From: Actinospica sp035493475
GTDB lineage: Bacteria > Actinomycetota > Actinomycetes > Streptomycetales > Catenulisporaceae
Assembly: GCA_035493475.1 (NCBI GenBank)
Contig: DATJIF010000201.1
Location: forward strand, 54,412-118,411
DNA: 64,000 bases
Reading direction: 5' to 3'
The stretch's first letter is position 1, and each line of letters starts with the position of its first letter. This document shows, one piece after another, positions 24,656 through 33,586 of the stretch. The notes beneath the pieces are model-generated. The model saw nothing but the letters and a program-made list of their open reading frames with translations. It was not told the origin of the DNA and did not search any database. Made by a program: the position numbers and the translations under genes.

Positions 24656-25944
24656 CGGATATCGACATGCCCGCCGGGACCACCGGGCCCGGCCAAGCCG
24701 ATCAGGAGACGCCGACCAGCGCGGCGCGCGGACTCGGGGCGGAGGCCAGCCGGGTCCTCGAGGTGCTCGCCGCGTGGAACGAGCCGGCTCCGGTGCCGGT
24801 GGTCGCGGCGCTGACGGACCTGACCTGCTCCAGCGCCAATCGGCACCTGCGGCATCTGGTTCGCTGCGGCGTGGCCGAGCGCTCGAGCGGCGGCTACCTC
24901 GCGGCAGCGGAGGCGGCCGATCTCGTGACGCCGGCGGTGATCGCCGGAGGGTGGGTTCGGGCGGCGCGCTGGTGCCTGGTGGCGCTGTTCGAGGCCGCGA
25001 GCGTGCTCGGGGTGGTCGCGCTGCCCGAGGACGAACCGCCCCTGGTACCGGGCTGCCCGCCGCCGCACCTGCCGGATCGCCTCGCGGCAGCCGACTGGTA
25101 CACCGCCTCCTATAGCGCGCTTTCGCGCGTTCTGCGCGAGGCCTCCAGTAGCGGGTTGGTCGAGTCGGCGTGGCACATCGCGTTGCTGATGTTGAACATC
25201 GACGCGGCCTTGGGGCCGGGACCTGCGTGGCAGGGGATCGCCGAGCTGGGTTTCGCCGCGGCCCAGCGCGCGGCCGAGCCGGTCGCCGAGGCGATGATCG
25301 GCGAATACCGGGGAAAGCTGATGCTGGCCTGTGGCGAGATCGAGGACGCCCGAACGCTGCAGGAGCAGGTGTGGGCGTGGCGGGCGGCGGCCGGAGACGA
25401 GCGCGGGGTGGCCCGCTCTTTCAACGCGCTCGGGCTGGTCGAGCTGCGCGCCGGCGACCTCGCGGCGGCCGAGCCGCTGTTCCGCAAGGCACTGACATGC
25501 GCCGAAGCGCTCGAGTTCGAGGAGTTCGCCACCTACGCGCGACTCAACCTCGGCGCGGTCCTCGCGCGCACAGGCGCGCCCGGCGAGGCGAAAGACCTCC
25601 TGAACGAGGCGATCGACGCCCTGCGCGCCGGCGGACGCGCCCCGTACGAGGCCGACGGGCTGCGCACTCTGGCCGGGCTGCACCGGTGCCGCGGCCACCT
25701 GGAGCTCGCGCGGGATTTGATCGACCGCGCGGTGGAGGTCGCCTCGCGCGCGGGGCTCCCGGTCTACCTCGCCGCGGTGCTCACCGACCTCGCGGCTGTG
25801 CAGAAGGCGGAGGGCGATCTCCTGGCCGGGCTGGCCAGCCTGCGCGAGGCCCGCTTGATCTACCTCGAGCTCGGCGACGAGCTGCGGGCCGAGCAGGTCG
25901 CGACCGAGATCCTCGCGGCGAGCGAGGCCTACGGGTCGAACTAA
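24652..25944 (+). CDS. Winged-helix/TPR protein, paralogue A
   Basis: A 430-residue protein. Residues 30-85 form a winged-helix-like domain (SRVLEVLAAWNEPAPVPVVA, SSANRHLRHLVRCGVAERS). From about 150 on, TPR helices dominate (ARSFNALGLVELRAGDLAAA, YARLNLGAVLARTGAPGEAK). It is closely related to the proteins at 32130 and 34262; with the latter, long stretches of DNA around the TPRs are almost identical. This plan suits a DNA-binding ligand or peptide sensor. Coupled to the upstream small ORF. Confidence 0.8.
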   Translation: MTDIDMPAGTTGPGQADQETPTSAARGLGAEASRVLEVLAAWNEPAPVPVVAALTDLTCSSANRHLRHLVRCGVAERSSGGYLAAAEAADLVTPAVIAGGWVRAARWCLVALFEAASVLGVVALPEDEPPLVPGCPPPHLPDRLAAADWYTASYSALSRVLREASSSGLVESAWHIALLMLNIDAALGPGPAWQGIAELGFAAAQRAAEPVAEAMIGEYRGKLMLACGEIEDARTLQEQVWAWRAAAGDERGVARSFNALGLVELRAGDLAAAEPLFRKALTCAEALEFEEFATYARLNLGAVLARTGAPGEAKDLLNEAIDALRAGGRAPYEADGLRTLAGLHRCRGHLELARDLIDRAVEVASRAGLPVYLAAVLTDLAAVQKAEGDLLAGLASLREARLIYLELGDELRAEQVATEILAASEAYGSN

Positions 25945-25979
25945 GAGCCCTTACGCGCCGGGAGCGCGGGCCGCCTCGG

Positions 25980-26405
25980 CGGGCGAGCCCGCACCTCAAC
26001 GAATATTCGTATTCTGCGACACGTTTCACGGGAGGATGATATGGGCGAGTTCGACAAGCTCGATCAGGCATGTTCGGGGCTTGCTGAGCCGGTTGCCGAG
26101 GTGTACCGGTCGCTGGCGTGGTGCCAGGCGGTGTTCGTGGACGAGCCCGCGCTGGCGGTGATCGCCGACTGCTCGGCGCCGCGAGCGCGCGCGGTGGCCG
26201 CGAGCCTGATCGAGGCGGGCCTGGTTCGCCGTATGCCCGGCCCGGCCGGGGCGGGGTTGCGGATCGGGTTGGACGCGGCTGGGCGCGTGCACGCTGGCAG
26301 CGTCGAGGTGGGTGATTGGGTGTTCGAAGGATCCTATCGGTGGGCTGACTACCTGGTCGGCTGCGCCGCGGCCGTGGAGCGGCGGGTCACCCCGACCCAC
26401 CGGCT
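25980..26405 (+). repeat. Duplicated block, copy 1
   Basis: About 425 bp spanning the promoter region and the first 120 codons of the TPR gene at 26041. It is nearly identical to 35565-35989. The copies end together just after CCGACCCACCGGCT. Confidence 0.85.
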
Positions 26406-27294
26406 GCCGTTTCCGGACTGGTCGCCGCCTCAGGTCGGGGTGCTGCCGTTCGGGGCGGGCGCGGGCGAGGCGGTGGCCTGGCTGGTCGAGCAGCGGCCGA
26501 ACTACTGCGCGCTGATCCGGTGGGCGATCGGCGAGACGAAGTTCGCCCTCGCGTACACGCTGGCCCAGCTGCTGTGGCCGCTGTGGCTGTGGGCGCGTCC
26601 GGCTGAGACGGTCGAGATGCTCGAACTCGGCCTCGCCGCGGCCGGCGGGTTTCGCGATGTGTACGCGCTCGGCCAGATGCGCACGACGCTGGCCGGTCAG
26701 CTGCGTAGTATCCCGTCCGAGCTGTGGCGGGCGTTCGCGCTGGACGGGGCGGCGCTGCACGCGGCCGAGCAGGCCGGCGACGAGCGGGCTGTGGCGCAGG
26801 CGACCAACGCGCTCGGCAAAGACGCATTGGCCGCGGGCCTGACGGATACCGCGCGCGAGCACTTCGCCGCGGCCGAGCAGATGCGCCTGGCGCTCGGGGA
26901 TGGGCGCGGGGCCGGGCTTTCGCGCGAGGGCCTGGCGAAGGTCGCCACCGCCCGCGGCGAGCTGGGGACGGCGATCGAGCACCTCGAGCAGGCTCACGCG
27001 ATGCTGGCCGGGGCCGGCGACGTGTTCGACACGCTCCTAGTCGAAGCCGAGCTCGGGGTGATGCGCGCGCGGACCGGGGACCTCGGGGCGGGGCTCGAGC
27101 AGATCGAGGCGGCGCGGGCAGGGCTGGAGGCGGCTGGAGCCGACTACGGCCACGTCCTGGTCCTAAGGATGCAGGCCGGCGCGCTGCGCGCGGCGGGCCG
27201 GTGCGCGGCGGCGGACAGGGCGGCGCTGCGCGCGGCCGAGCTGCTCGAACCGCTCGATCCCGCGGCGGCCTCCCGGCTGCGGGACGTCGCGTGA
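26041..27294 (+). CDS. TPR protein, full-length copy of the duplicated gene
   Basis: A 417-residue protein with GGGAGG before the ATG. The N-terminal 100 residues may form a helical or winged-helix domain (AVIADCSAPRARAVAASLIEAGLVRRM). The rest is TPR-like (AQATNALGKDALAAGLTDTA, SREGLAKVATARGELGTAIEH). A 127-residue truncated copy lies at 35625, after a copy of the preceding winged-helix gene, so the two-gene unit was duplicated. The 95-bp gap before it holds its own promoter-like region. Its stop overlaps the next start (GTGA). Confidence 0.78.
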   Translation: MGEFDKLDQACSGLAEPVAEVYRSLAWCQAVFVDEPALAVIADCSAPRARAVAASLIEAGLVRRMPGPAGAGLRIGLDAAGRVHAGSVEVGDWVFEGSYRWADYLVGCAAAVERRVTPTHRLPFPDWSPPQVGVLPFGAGAGEAVAWLVEQRPNYCALIRWAIGETKFALAYTLAQLLWPLWLWARPAETVEMLELGLAAAGGFRDVYALGQMRTTLAGQLRSIPSELWRAFALDGAALHAAEQAGDERAVAQATNALGKDALAAGLTDTAREHFAAAEQMRLALGDGRGAGLSREGLAKVATARGELGTAIEHLEQAHAMLAGAGDVFDTLLVEAELGVMRARTGDLGAGLEQIEAARAGLEAAGADYGHVLVLRMQAGALRAAGRCAAADRAALRAAELLEPLDPAAASRLRDVA

Positions 27295-27600
27295 ACGGCG
27301 ACAACCTCACCGAGACCGCCACGGATCGGCGCACGCGGATCCCGGGTCCGGACACACTCGGCCGCGACGGGTGCGCGTGCTGCGGCCCGGAGGCGGTGGT
27401 GGAGATGGTCACGGGCCTGTGCGAGAAGGCCGGTGTGCCGTGCCAGGACGCGAAGGCGATCCCGTGGGTCTCCAGCCAGAACACGATCATCTTGATCCCC
27501 GGCGCCGGGCTGCACGGTGCACAGGGAGTTCATCGCCGAGAAGCTGAGCGACCACGCCGCAATGAGCATCGAGATCCGCACCGATTCCACCAGGCCTTGA
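27291..27600 (+). pseudogene. Cys-rich small protein with probable frameshift
   Basis: The GTG overlaps the TPR-gene stop, and the frame starts well (DTLGRDGCACCGPEAVVEM, LCEKAGVPCQDAKAIPW, SSQNTIILIPG). After about base 27505 this frame (open to 27698) turns Arg-rich and non-protein-like. Frame +1 then continues sensibly from 27511 (CTVHREFIAEKLSDHAAM) to a TGA at 27598. A single-base change in the run GGCGCCGGG would join the halves into a protein of about 102 aa. It could be a real mutation or a sequencing error. Function unknown; the CACC motif suggests metal binding. Confidence 0.5.
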
Positions 27601-27701
27601 CCACATCCCGCCTTGGCCAGCGGCCTGTCGGCGAACCAGTCCACCAGCGCAGGGGAGTGCGTGACCGCGCCGGTCTCGTCGTCCTTCAACGGGAGTAACG
27701 C

Positions 27702-29372
27702 ATGATCAGATATGAGGCGTTCGACGGCGCCACCGTGTGCGTCTGCGCGCCGGTCGGCGCCAGCGCGCAGGTCGCCGAGCTGGAATGCAGGCTCGGGTTG
27801 GCCGGTGCGAGCGTGCTCGCCCCGGTCCCGCCCAGCGGCGAGCTGAGCCCGATCGAACGAGCCCGGCTGGCCGCGCTGCACCGGCACAAGATCGAGGCCG
27901 CCGACGTGGTGGTGGTAGCCAACAGCGGCGGGTATGTCGGGGCGGGCACCGCGGGCGAGATCGCCCACGCCCTGCGCCTGGGCACCCCCGTGCACCTGGC
28001 CGAAGACGCGGTCGAGCTCGAAACGGATCCGGAGACCTACGCGGCGCTGGTCTCGCGGACCGCGTCGATCGAAGTGCGCCCGACGTCGCAGGTTCCGGCG
28101 CGCCTGGCCCGGGGAAGCCTGGTGAGTGTGTTCGCGCCGAAGGATGGGCGCGGGCGGTGCGCCTGGTTCCGGATCGGGCAGGTGAGTGTCTTTCCCGGAC
28201 GCATGCACGCGGCGGTCGCCCTCGACCCGGCCCGGGTACGGTCCGGCATGGACGTCGACGACCTCCTCGCGCACCTCGACCGCAGCCATCCTGGTGAGGA
28301 CGAGCAGCCGTTCACCGCGCTCGAGCTGGAGTTCATCGCGGAGCTGGCCGAACCCGTCCACCCGGTCACGCCACCGCGACACGGAGCGGTGCGCCTGCTC
28401 GCCCGCGACGAGGCGGGGGCGATCGCGCTGACCGTGGCGTCCGCGGGCCGGCTCGAACTTCCCGCCCGCCGGCTCGCGCCACGCCAGCTCCCCGCCCAGG
28501 CCGCCGAGCAGCTCGCCCGCGAGTTGTTCCACGGGCACGCATCCGCGGTGCGCCTGGCCGCGCTCGATACCGAGGTCTCCAGCATCACCGGCGACGCGCA
28601 GGTCTACACGTGCGACGTGGGACGGTTCGATGCCGCGGCTGGCGATGTGGCGGCGGAGCACGGCTTGGTGTTCACCGCCCCTGCGCAGGTGCCCGGACGT
28701 GCCGACCCGTGGACCGCGCGGGTGATCGACGCGCACGTCACCCGCGGCGATGCGACCGGGGTACTCGTGCTCGAGGACGGACACCTGCCGGGTCGGCGCA
28801 CCGCGTGGGAGTGGCTTGAGAGCGAGCACCCGCCGCAGGGCGTGCCGGTCACCCAAGCCGGGGTGTGGGCGATCGACAGGGACGGGCGGACCGTGCTCCA
28901 GCACCGGGTGGATCAAGGCAGATTCGCTCTTCCGGCCGGCAGCCCCGAACCCGAGGACCGGGATTGGCTGGCCACCGCCGCACGAGAGGCGTTCGAGGAA
29001 AGCCAGATCCTGATCGACCAATCCCGCGCCCGCCTGATCGGGTTCCAGGTCACCTACGCCGACCCCGGGTTCCCGAACGGGCTTGCTCAGGCGCGATTCG
29101 TCGCCCCGCTCCTCGGCTACCTACCGATCGCCCCCGACACCGACCCGAAACTCACCAGCGCCAGGCCCGCCTACCGCAGGTACCTCGCCGACCTCAGGCA
29201 CGCTCCGCGCCTTCTGGGCTGGGGTGCGCACGCCGACGCCCAGATCCGCACGGCCGAGCAGGCCGCGTTGGAGATGGGGCTCGCCGTCGACCGGCCCGCG
29301 GGCGACGACTACCGCGACCACGGTGACCCGGATCTCGCCGACATGCCTACGACCTGGGGCGTGCTGCTATGA
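27702..29372 (+). CDS. NDT-like domain fused to NUDIX hydrolase
   Basis: A 556-residue protein. Residues 1-110 resemble a nucleoside deoxyribosyltransferase/TIR-like Rossmann fold (ADVVVVANSGGYVGAGTAGE, then IAHALRLGTPV). A central region of about 250 residues is unassigned. Residues 385-480 form a NUDIX domain with the box LPAGSPEPEDRDWLATAA followed by REAFEES. The last 90 residues (from LPIAPDTDP to YRDHGDPDLAD) match the free 99-aa protein at 45.3 kb. Expected to process a nucleotide or nucleoside-diphosphate compound. ATG has GGGAG upstream. Confidence 0.82.
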   Translation: MIRYEAFDGATVCVCAPVGASAQVAELECRLGLAGASVLAPVPPSGELSPIERARLAALHRHKIEAADVVVVANSGGYVGAGTAGEIAHALRLGTPVHLAEDAVELETDPETYAALVSRTASIEVRPTSQVPARLARGSLVSVFAPKDGRGRCAWFRIGQVSVFPGRMHAAVALDPARVRSGMDVDDLLAHLDRSHPGEDEQPFTALELEFIAELAEPVHPVTPPRHGAVRLLARDEAGAIALTVASAGRLELPARRLAPRQLPAQAAEQLARELFHGHASAVRLAALDTEVSSITGDAQVYTCDVGRFDAAAGDVAAEHGLVFTAPAQVPGRADPWTARVIDAHVTRGDATGVLVLEDGHLPGRRTAWEWLESEHPPQGVPVTQAGVWAIDRDGRTVLQHRVDQGRFALPAGSPEPEDRDWLATAAREAFEESQILIDQSRARLIGFQVTYADPGFPNGLAQARFVAPLLGYLPIAPDTDPKLTSARPAYRRYLADLRHAPRLLGWGAHADAQIRTAEQAALEMGLAVDRPAGDDYRDHGDPDLADMPTTWGVLL

Positions 29373-29387
29373 CCGCCGTGCACCGCG

Positions 29388-29594
29388 TTGACACCCCCGC
29401 GCTCCCGAGGCCCGCAGGCACCGGCCGGCGAGCACCGGCGCAGCGCCCGTGGAGCCGACTTCGCGCTGCGCCACCGGGTTCGAGCGTATGCGCGGGCGCA
29501 CCGCCGCGAGCGGGAGCATCGCGCAACCGGCGGTGGTCCCGACTCGTTGCCACACGGCGAACCCTACCGGTCAGATTCTCAAGGAGGGCGTTGA
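29388..29594 (+). CDS. Possible small ORF, 68 aa
   Basis: A TTG-initiated frame between the NUDIX and methyltransferase genes, with RGADFALRHRVRAYARAHRR as its most protein-like part. It contains FALR, close to but not matching the FxLD motif, and no Cys, so it is not a convincing FxLD substrate. A competing frame begins with an ATG that overlaps the NUDIX stop at 29369. Confidence 0.3.
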   Translation: MTPPRSRGPQAPAGEHRRSARGADFALRHRVRAYARAHRREREHRATGGGPDSLPHGEPYRSDSQGGR

Positions 29595-29597
29595 AAC

Positions 29598-30872
29598 ATG
29601 ACACAGACGCGGCAGGTCGCGCAGGACGCTTCCGAACTGCGCGCGGCGATGGTCGACCGTCTCGTGGCCGACGGGGTGATCACGACCGCGCGGCTCGAGG
29701 CGGCGATGCGCGAGGTGCCCCGCCACGCCTTCGCCCCCGGCGTCGAGCTCGCCGCGGCGTACGCCGACGACGTGGTGCGCTACCGGATCGATGAGCACGG
29801 AGTGTGCCTGAGCTCGATCTCGGCCCCGTGGATGCAGGCGGCGATGATCGAGGCCGCGGGGATCGCGCAGGGCATGCGCGTGCTTGAGGTAGGCAGCGGT
29901 GGATACAACGCCGCGCTGCTGAGCCGGCTCGTCGGTGACGCCGGTCTGGTGGTGAGCATGGATGTGGATCCGGAGGCGATCGAGCGCGCTGCCGCCGGCC
30001 TAGAGATTGCTGGTATCGGCGGGGTTGAACTGCTGCTCGCCGACGCCGAGCACGGGGCGGAGCATTTCGCCCCGTATGACCGGATCATCGTGACGGTCGC
30101 GGCGTGGGACGTGCCGCCCGCCTGGATCGTGCAGCTGGCGAAGGACGGGCGGATCGTGCTGCCGCTGGCCGTGCGCGGCCAGCAGCGCATCATCGCGTTC
30201 GACCGCGACGGGACCGACTTGGTGAGCCGGTCGATGTTCTACGGCGGGTTCGTCCCGATGCAGGGTCTCGGAGCGCACCGCGCGTTCGCCCTCGGCTTCC
30301 AGGACGCGACCACGCTGCACTTCGACGAAGGCGAGCCCGCCGACGTCGGCGAACTGTCCGCGGTACTCGCCGCACCGCCGGTCATGGAGGAGACCGGCGT
30401 GACGGTCGCCGGGCAGGAACCCTACGATTCGCTGCAGCTCTACCTCGCCGCCAGACTCCCGGCCACGGCGACGCTGGTGTTCGGAAGCGACGGCGCCGGA
30501 TACGGCCTTCCGGCGCCGCAGGCCGGGTTTCCCGTCCTGGCCGACGGGCGCGGCTCGATCGCCTACCTCACGATGCGCACCCACGGGCCGAAAGACGCGG
30601 CGCGCTACGAGTTCCTCGCCTGCGCCCTCGGCCCGAACGCGCTCGCCGCCGCCGAGCACCTACGCGACCTGGTGCGCGAGTGGGACACCACGATCCGGCA
30701 CGATCAGCGCGTTCCGCAGGTCACCCTGGTGCCCGCGGCGCGCCCTACCGTGCCCGGCCCGCGCCGCTACACCCTGCGCAAGACCCACACGACTCTCGTG
30801 TTGACCTACACCGACCCGCCCGCTGCCGAAGACGGACACAGCGCCGCAGGGGCTACCGGGAGCGTGGCATGA
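29598..30872 (+). CDS. PCMT-type methyltransferase, FxLD system-like
   Basis: A 424-residue protein. Residues 1-220 are a protein-L-isoaspartate O-methyltransferase-like domain (EVPRHAFAPG as the substrate-side motif, VLEVGSGGYNAALLSRL as SAM motif I, YDRIIVTVAAWDVP as motif II). A 200-residue C-terminal extension ends YTLRKTHTTLVLTY. This layout fits the FxLD-system methyltransferases linked to class I lanthipeptides, where Asp is methylated and becomes isoAsp. No LanB, LanC or FxLD peptide is present here, so the substrate differs or lies elsewhere. AAGGAGG ribosome site. Confidence 0.78.
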   Translation: MTQTRQVAQDASELRAAMVDRLVADGVITTARLEAAMREVPRHAFAPGVELAAAYADDVVRYRIDEHGVCLSSISAPWMQAAMIEAAGIAQGMRVLEVGSGGYNAALLSRLVGDAGLVVSMDVDPEAIERAAAGLEIAGIGGVELLLADAEHGAEHFAPYDRIIVTVAAWDVPPAWIVQLAKDGRIVLPLAVRGQQRIIAFDRDGTDLVSRSMFYGGFVPMQGLGAHRAFALGFQDATTLHFDEGEPADVGELSAVLAAPPVMEETGVTVAGQEPYDSLQLYLAARLPATATLVFGSDGAGYGLPAPQAGFPVLADGRGSIAYLTMRTHGPKDAARYEFLACALGPNALAAAEHLRDLVREWDTTIRHDQRVPQVTLVPAARPTVPGPRRYTLRKTHTTLVLTYTDPPAAEDGHSAAGATGSVA

Positions 30873-31555
30873 GCGGCATCGGGTCGACCCAACCTCTCGG
30901 TCCTGCGCTGGACTGCGGGATCATCGTGATCGACTTCGAGGCGCTCACGCCCGCGGGCCGGCCCATGGAGCCGGTTGAGGTCGCCGCCCTCGCTCTGCGG
31001 CACACCGACGGGCGTTGGCGCGAGCAGGCACGCTTCAGCGCCCTGATCCGGCCGCCCGACGATGTTCCGGTGACCGCCAGGTTCACTGGGCTCACCAGCA
31101 TCACCGCGGCCATGCTCACCGGCGAGCGCAGCGCGCGGCGGGTACTCGCCGAGCTCGACCGGCGCCTGGCCGCCCCGCCCTACCGGCTGGTCGCGCACAA
31201 CGCCACCACGGAGGGCAGTTTGATCCGCAATCAGGCAGAGCACTGTCCGAACCTGGCCGCGACACCGTTGATCGACACCATCGCCATGGCCCGCGCCGTC
31301 GTCCCGGGCCTTAGCTCGTACAGGCTCGACGCCGTCCTCGCGCACTACCGCATCCCTGCGCAGCCCGACCGGCACCGCGCCATGGCAGACGTCGAACTCA
31401 CCACCGAGATCTTCACCCGCCTGCTGGCCGACGGCGCGAAGGCCGGGTGCTGGCACGACCTGTCCAGTCTCGACGCCGCCGCCGGACGCGCCGCGCCCAG
31501 ACCACCGGCACCGCGGGCACGCGCGCCGTGGGAAGCCGAGGTACCCGCACCATGA
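30869..31555 (+). CDS. DnaQ-like (DEDDh) 3'-5' exonuclease family protein
   Basis: A 228-residue protein with the DEDDh pattern: VIDFEAL with Asp22 and Glu24, VAHNATTEGSLI as the second motif and HRAMADVELT with the His-Asp pair. In the second motif the usual FD Asp is replaced by Glu (TTEG), so activity may be altered. A Pro/Ala-rich tail follows. Four-base overlaps on both sides tie it to the methyltransferase and the DUF6624 gene. It could degrade or trim nucleic acid or an oligonucleotide signal. Confidence 0.82.
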   Translation: MSGIGSTQPLGPALDCGIIVIDFEALTPAGRPMEPVEVAALALRHTDGRWREQARFSALIRPPDDVPVTARFTGLTSITAAMLTGERSARRVLAELDRRLAAPPYRLVAHNATTEGSLIRNQAEHCPNLAATPLIDTIAMARAVVPGLSSYRLDAVLAHYRIPAQPDRHRAMADVELTTEIFTRLLADGAKAGCWHDLSSLDAAAGRAAPRPPAPRARAPWEAEVPAP

Positions 31556-32133
31556 CCACCCCGACCCGCGCCGGCGACCTGGACGACGCCGAGATCACCC
31601 GGGAGCTGATCGAGCGGATGGCCCGGGACATCGTCGCGATGACCGCCGCGCTCGAGTCCCAGGCCGGCCAGGAGGCGCTCGAGGCGGCCTCGCGCGTCCA
31701 TTCCGAGGAGAACACCGAATTCCTCAGGAACCTGATAGCGCTGCCCGGGTGGCCGACGACGAGGCGCTTCGGCGAGTACGCACAGGCGGCGGCCGGGTGG
31801 TTGTTGGCGTTCAGCGCCCGTATCGATCCTGGGTTCCAGCGTCGGTGCCTTCTCCTGCTCGCACAGCTCCTCGAGACCGGGGAGGTCGAGGGGGACTTCT
31901 ACGGGTTCACCGTCGATCGCGTCCTGGTGAGCCAGGGCCGCCGCCAACTGTACGGGACCCAGGTCCACGGGGATCATCCCCGGCTGCGATCCGACGAAGT
32001 CGAAGATCCGCTCCGGTTGAACGCGCGGCGCACACAGATCGGGCTGGAGCCGCTGGAGATCGAACCGCCGCGGCGCTCCCGCCCACCGCGGCCGAGCCCG
32101 AACAGAAAAAGAAGAGGGACGAGCAGGCCGTGA
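31552..32133 (+). CDS. DUF6624-like protein
   Basis: A 193-residue protein whose core (FLRNLIALPGWPTTRRFGEYA, AAGWLLAFSARIDPGFQRRCL, then YGFTVDRVLVSQGRRQLYGTQ) matches the DUF6624 pattern as I know it: GWP, a His/Asp-rich helix, FQ, and a closing YGTQ. The usual His of the AQHAD stretch is Ser here (FSARID). Function unknown; DUF6624 proteins are common in actinomycetes and bacteroidetes. Its ATG lies in the exonuclease stop and its stop lies in the next GTG. Confidence 0.72.
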   Translation: MTTPTRAGDLDDAEITRELIERMARDIVAMTAALESQAGQEALEAASRVHSEENTEFLRNLIALPGWPTTRRFGEYAQAAAGWLLAFSARIDPGFQRRCLLLLAQLLETGEVEGDFYGFTVDRVLVSQGRRQLYGTQVHGDHPRLRSDEVEDPLRLNARRTQIGLEPLEIEPPRRSRPPRPSPNRKRRGTSRP

Positions 32134-33503
32134 GCAAGCATGCAGAGATACCCGAGGCGAGGCCGAGGTGGGACTCCGGGATAGATGTTCCCGGGATCGT
32201 CCCTCTGCTGGTCCCGGCCAGGCGGATCCTGGCGATCCTGGCAGCGCTCGATGCCGAGGCGCCGGTCGCGGTGATCGCCGCCCACGCGGACCTGCCGAGT
32301 ACGACGGCGTTGCGTCACCTCCAGCACCTGGCCCGCTGCGGGCTGGCGCGCACGGGAAAGGCCGATCCGGACTGCTACGCACTGGCGTCGGGGTGTGCGC
32401 CCTTCCGCCCGGCAGTGCTGTCACCGGCCGGTCACGCCGCGGCTGTGTCCTGGCACATCGCGTGCGTGTTCGAGGCCGCGCGGGTCCTCGGCGCGCTGGC
32501 GCTGCCCGCTGGAACACGGATCACGCCCGACCCCGACCGCCCGCCGCGCAGCCCGGCCGACCGGGGCGCGGCTCTGGCCTGGTTCACCGCTGAGCGCGAC
32601 CATCTCGAGCGCGAGCTCGAACGCGCAGAAGAACGCGGCGAGCACACGCACACGAAGCAGCTGGCACTGCTGATGCTGGGTATGGCCTGTTTCACGGGCC
32701 CATGGCCGCGGTGGCGGATGGTCTACCAGCGCGGTATCACCGCGGCGCGATCTGACCGGGATCGGGCGGCGGAGGCGATGTTCGAGGAAGCCGCCGGGAA
32801 GCTCGAGCTGACCGGCGGGGATCCAGCGGCCGCGCGCGAGCGCCACCATCACGCGCTCACGGTGCGCGCCGCCGACCGCGACAGCCGCGGTGTGGTGCGC
32901 TCGCTCAACACGATCGGCGTCACCTTCCTGCGCGACGGAGCGCTGCGGGAAGCCGGCGAGCTCTTCGCCTGGGCCCTGGATCTCGCCCGCGCGCTCGACT
33001 ACGAGGAGTTCGCGACGTTCGCGCTGATGAACCTCGGCGCCGTCCATGCACGCACCGCCCCGCTCGAGCTCGCGGTCAAAGAGCTGAAAGCCGCGATCAC
33101 GGCGCTTAAGGCGAGCGGACGCGCAGCGTACATCGCCAACGCCCTGGAGGATCTCGCCGTCGCCTACCGGATCGCGGGCGATCTCGGACGCGCCGAGGAG
33201 ACCGCCATCGCGGCGATCGAGGCGGCCACCAGCGCGAAGGTGCCGATGTTCCTTCCCGGGCCGCTGATCGAGCACGCCCAGATCCTGGCCGCGCACGGCG
33301 ACCCTGGCGGCGCGCTCGCCCGGCTGCACGAAGCCCGCGCCATCTACGACGAACTCGGCGACGACCTGCGCGCCGAGCGCACCCGCCAACGCATCGAACA
33401 GCTCTCCCGGGCACAGCCCGTACCTGCGCATGCCACGTGCGAGGCCGCCGCCGAGGGGGGTTCCCCGACCAGCACGACTGACCTTTTGAAGGGATGGACG
33501 TGA
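32130..33503 (+). CDS. Winged-helix/TPR protein, paralogue B
   Basis: A 457-residue protein related to those at 24652 and 34262, but more diverged. The winged-helix region is ILAILAALDAEAPVAVIAAH with ALRHLQHLARCGLAR. The TPR region includes RSLNTIGVTFLRDGALREAG and ALMNLGAVHARTAPLELA. A C-terminal tail of about 35 residues is unique. The GTG start overlaps the DUF6624 stop, and the stop overlaps a short frame that starts like paralogue C. Probably a sensor/regulator of the same system. Confidence 0.78.
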   Translation: MSKHAEIPEARPRWDSGIDVPGIVPLLVPARRILAILAALDAEAPVAVIAAHADLPSTTALRHLQHLARCGLARTGKADPDCYALASGCAPFRPAVLSPAGHAAAVSWHIACVFEAARVLGALALPAGTRITPDPDRPPRSPADRGAALAWFTAERDHLERELERAEERGEHTHTKQLALLMLGMACFTGPWPRWRMVYQRGITAARSDRDRAAEAMFEEAAGKLELTGGDPAAARERHHHALTVRAADRDSRGVVRSLNTIGVTFLRDGALREAGELFAWALDLARALDYEEFATFALMNLGAVHARTAPLELAVKELKAAITALKASGRAAYIANALEDLAVAYRIAGDLGRAEETAIAAIEAATSAKVPMFLPGPLIEHAQILAAHGDPGGALARLHEARAIYDELGDDLRAERTRQRIEQLSRAQPVPAHATCEAAAEGGSPTSTTDLLKGWT

Positions 33504-33586
33504 ATCAGAACGTGAATGACCGACATGTTGCCGGCGGCGTCGCGAGGATGCCGGTGACCGACCGGGCGCGGGTGCGGCGATGGTAA
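33500..33586 (+). CDS. 28-aa frame resembling the N-terminus of paralogue C
   Basis: GTG overlaps the preceding stop. The frame encodes VNQNVNDRHVAGGVARMP, which parallels MNQNANGRDAAGSAAKPP at the start of the gene at 34262, and then stops. It overlaps the next ATG by 7 bases. It may be a leftover of a duplicated gene start or a coupling peptide. Confidence 0.4.
   Translation: MNQNVNDRHVAGGVARMPVTDRARVRRW

Noticed and set aside
27144..29021. 625-codon minus-strand frame opposite the NUDIX fusion
   Set aside because: The plus-strand protein has a clear NUDIX box and coupled neighbours; the minus frame shows no family features.
29388..29594. FxLD lanthipeptide precursor next to the FxLD-type methyltransferase
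   Set aside because: The frame has FALR, not FxLD, and no Cys or Ser/Thr-rich core, so I do not call it a precursor.
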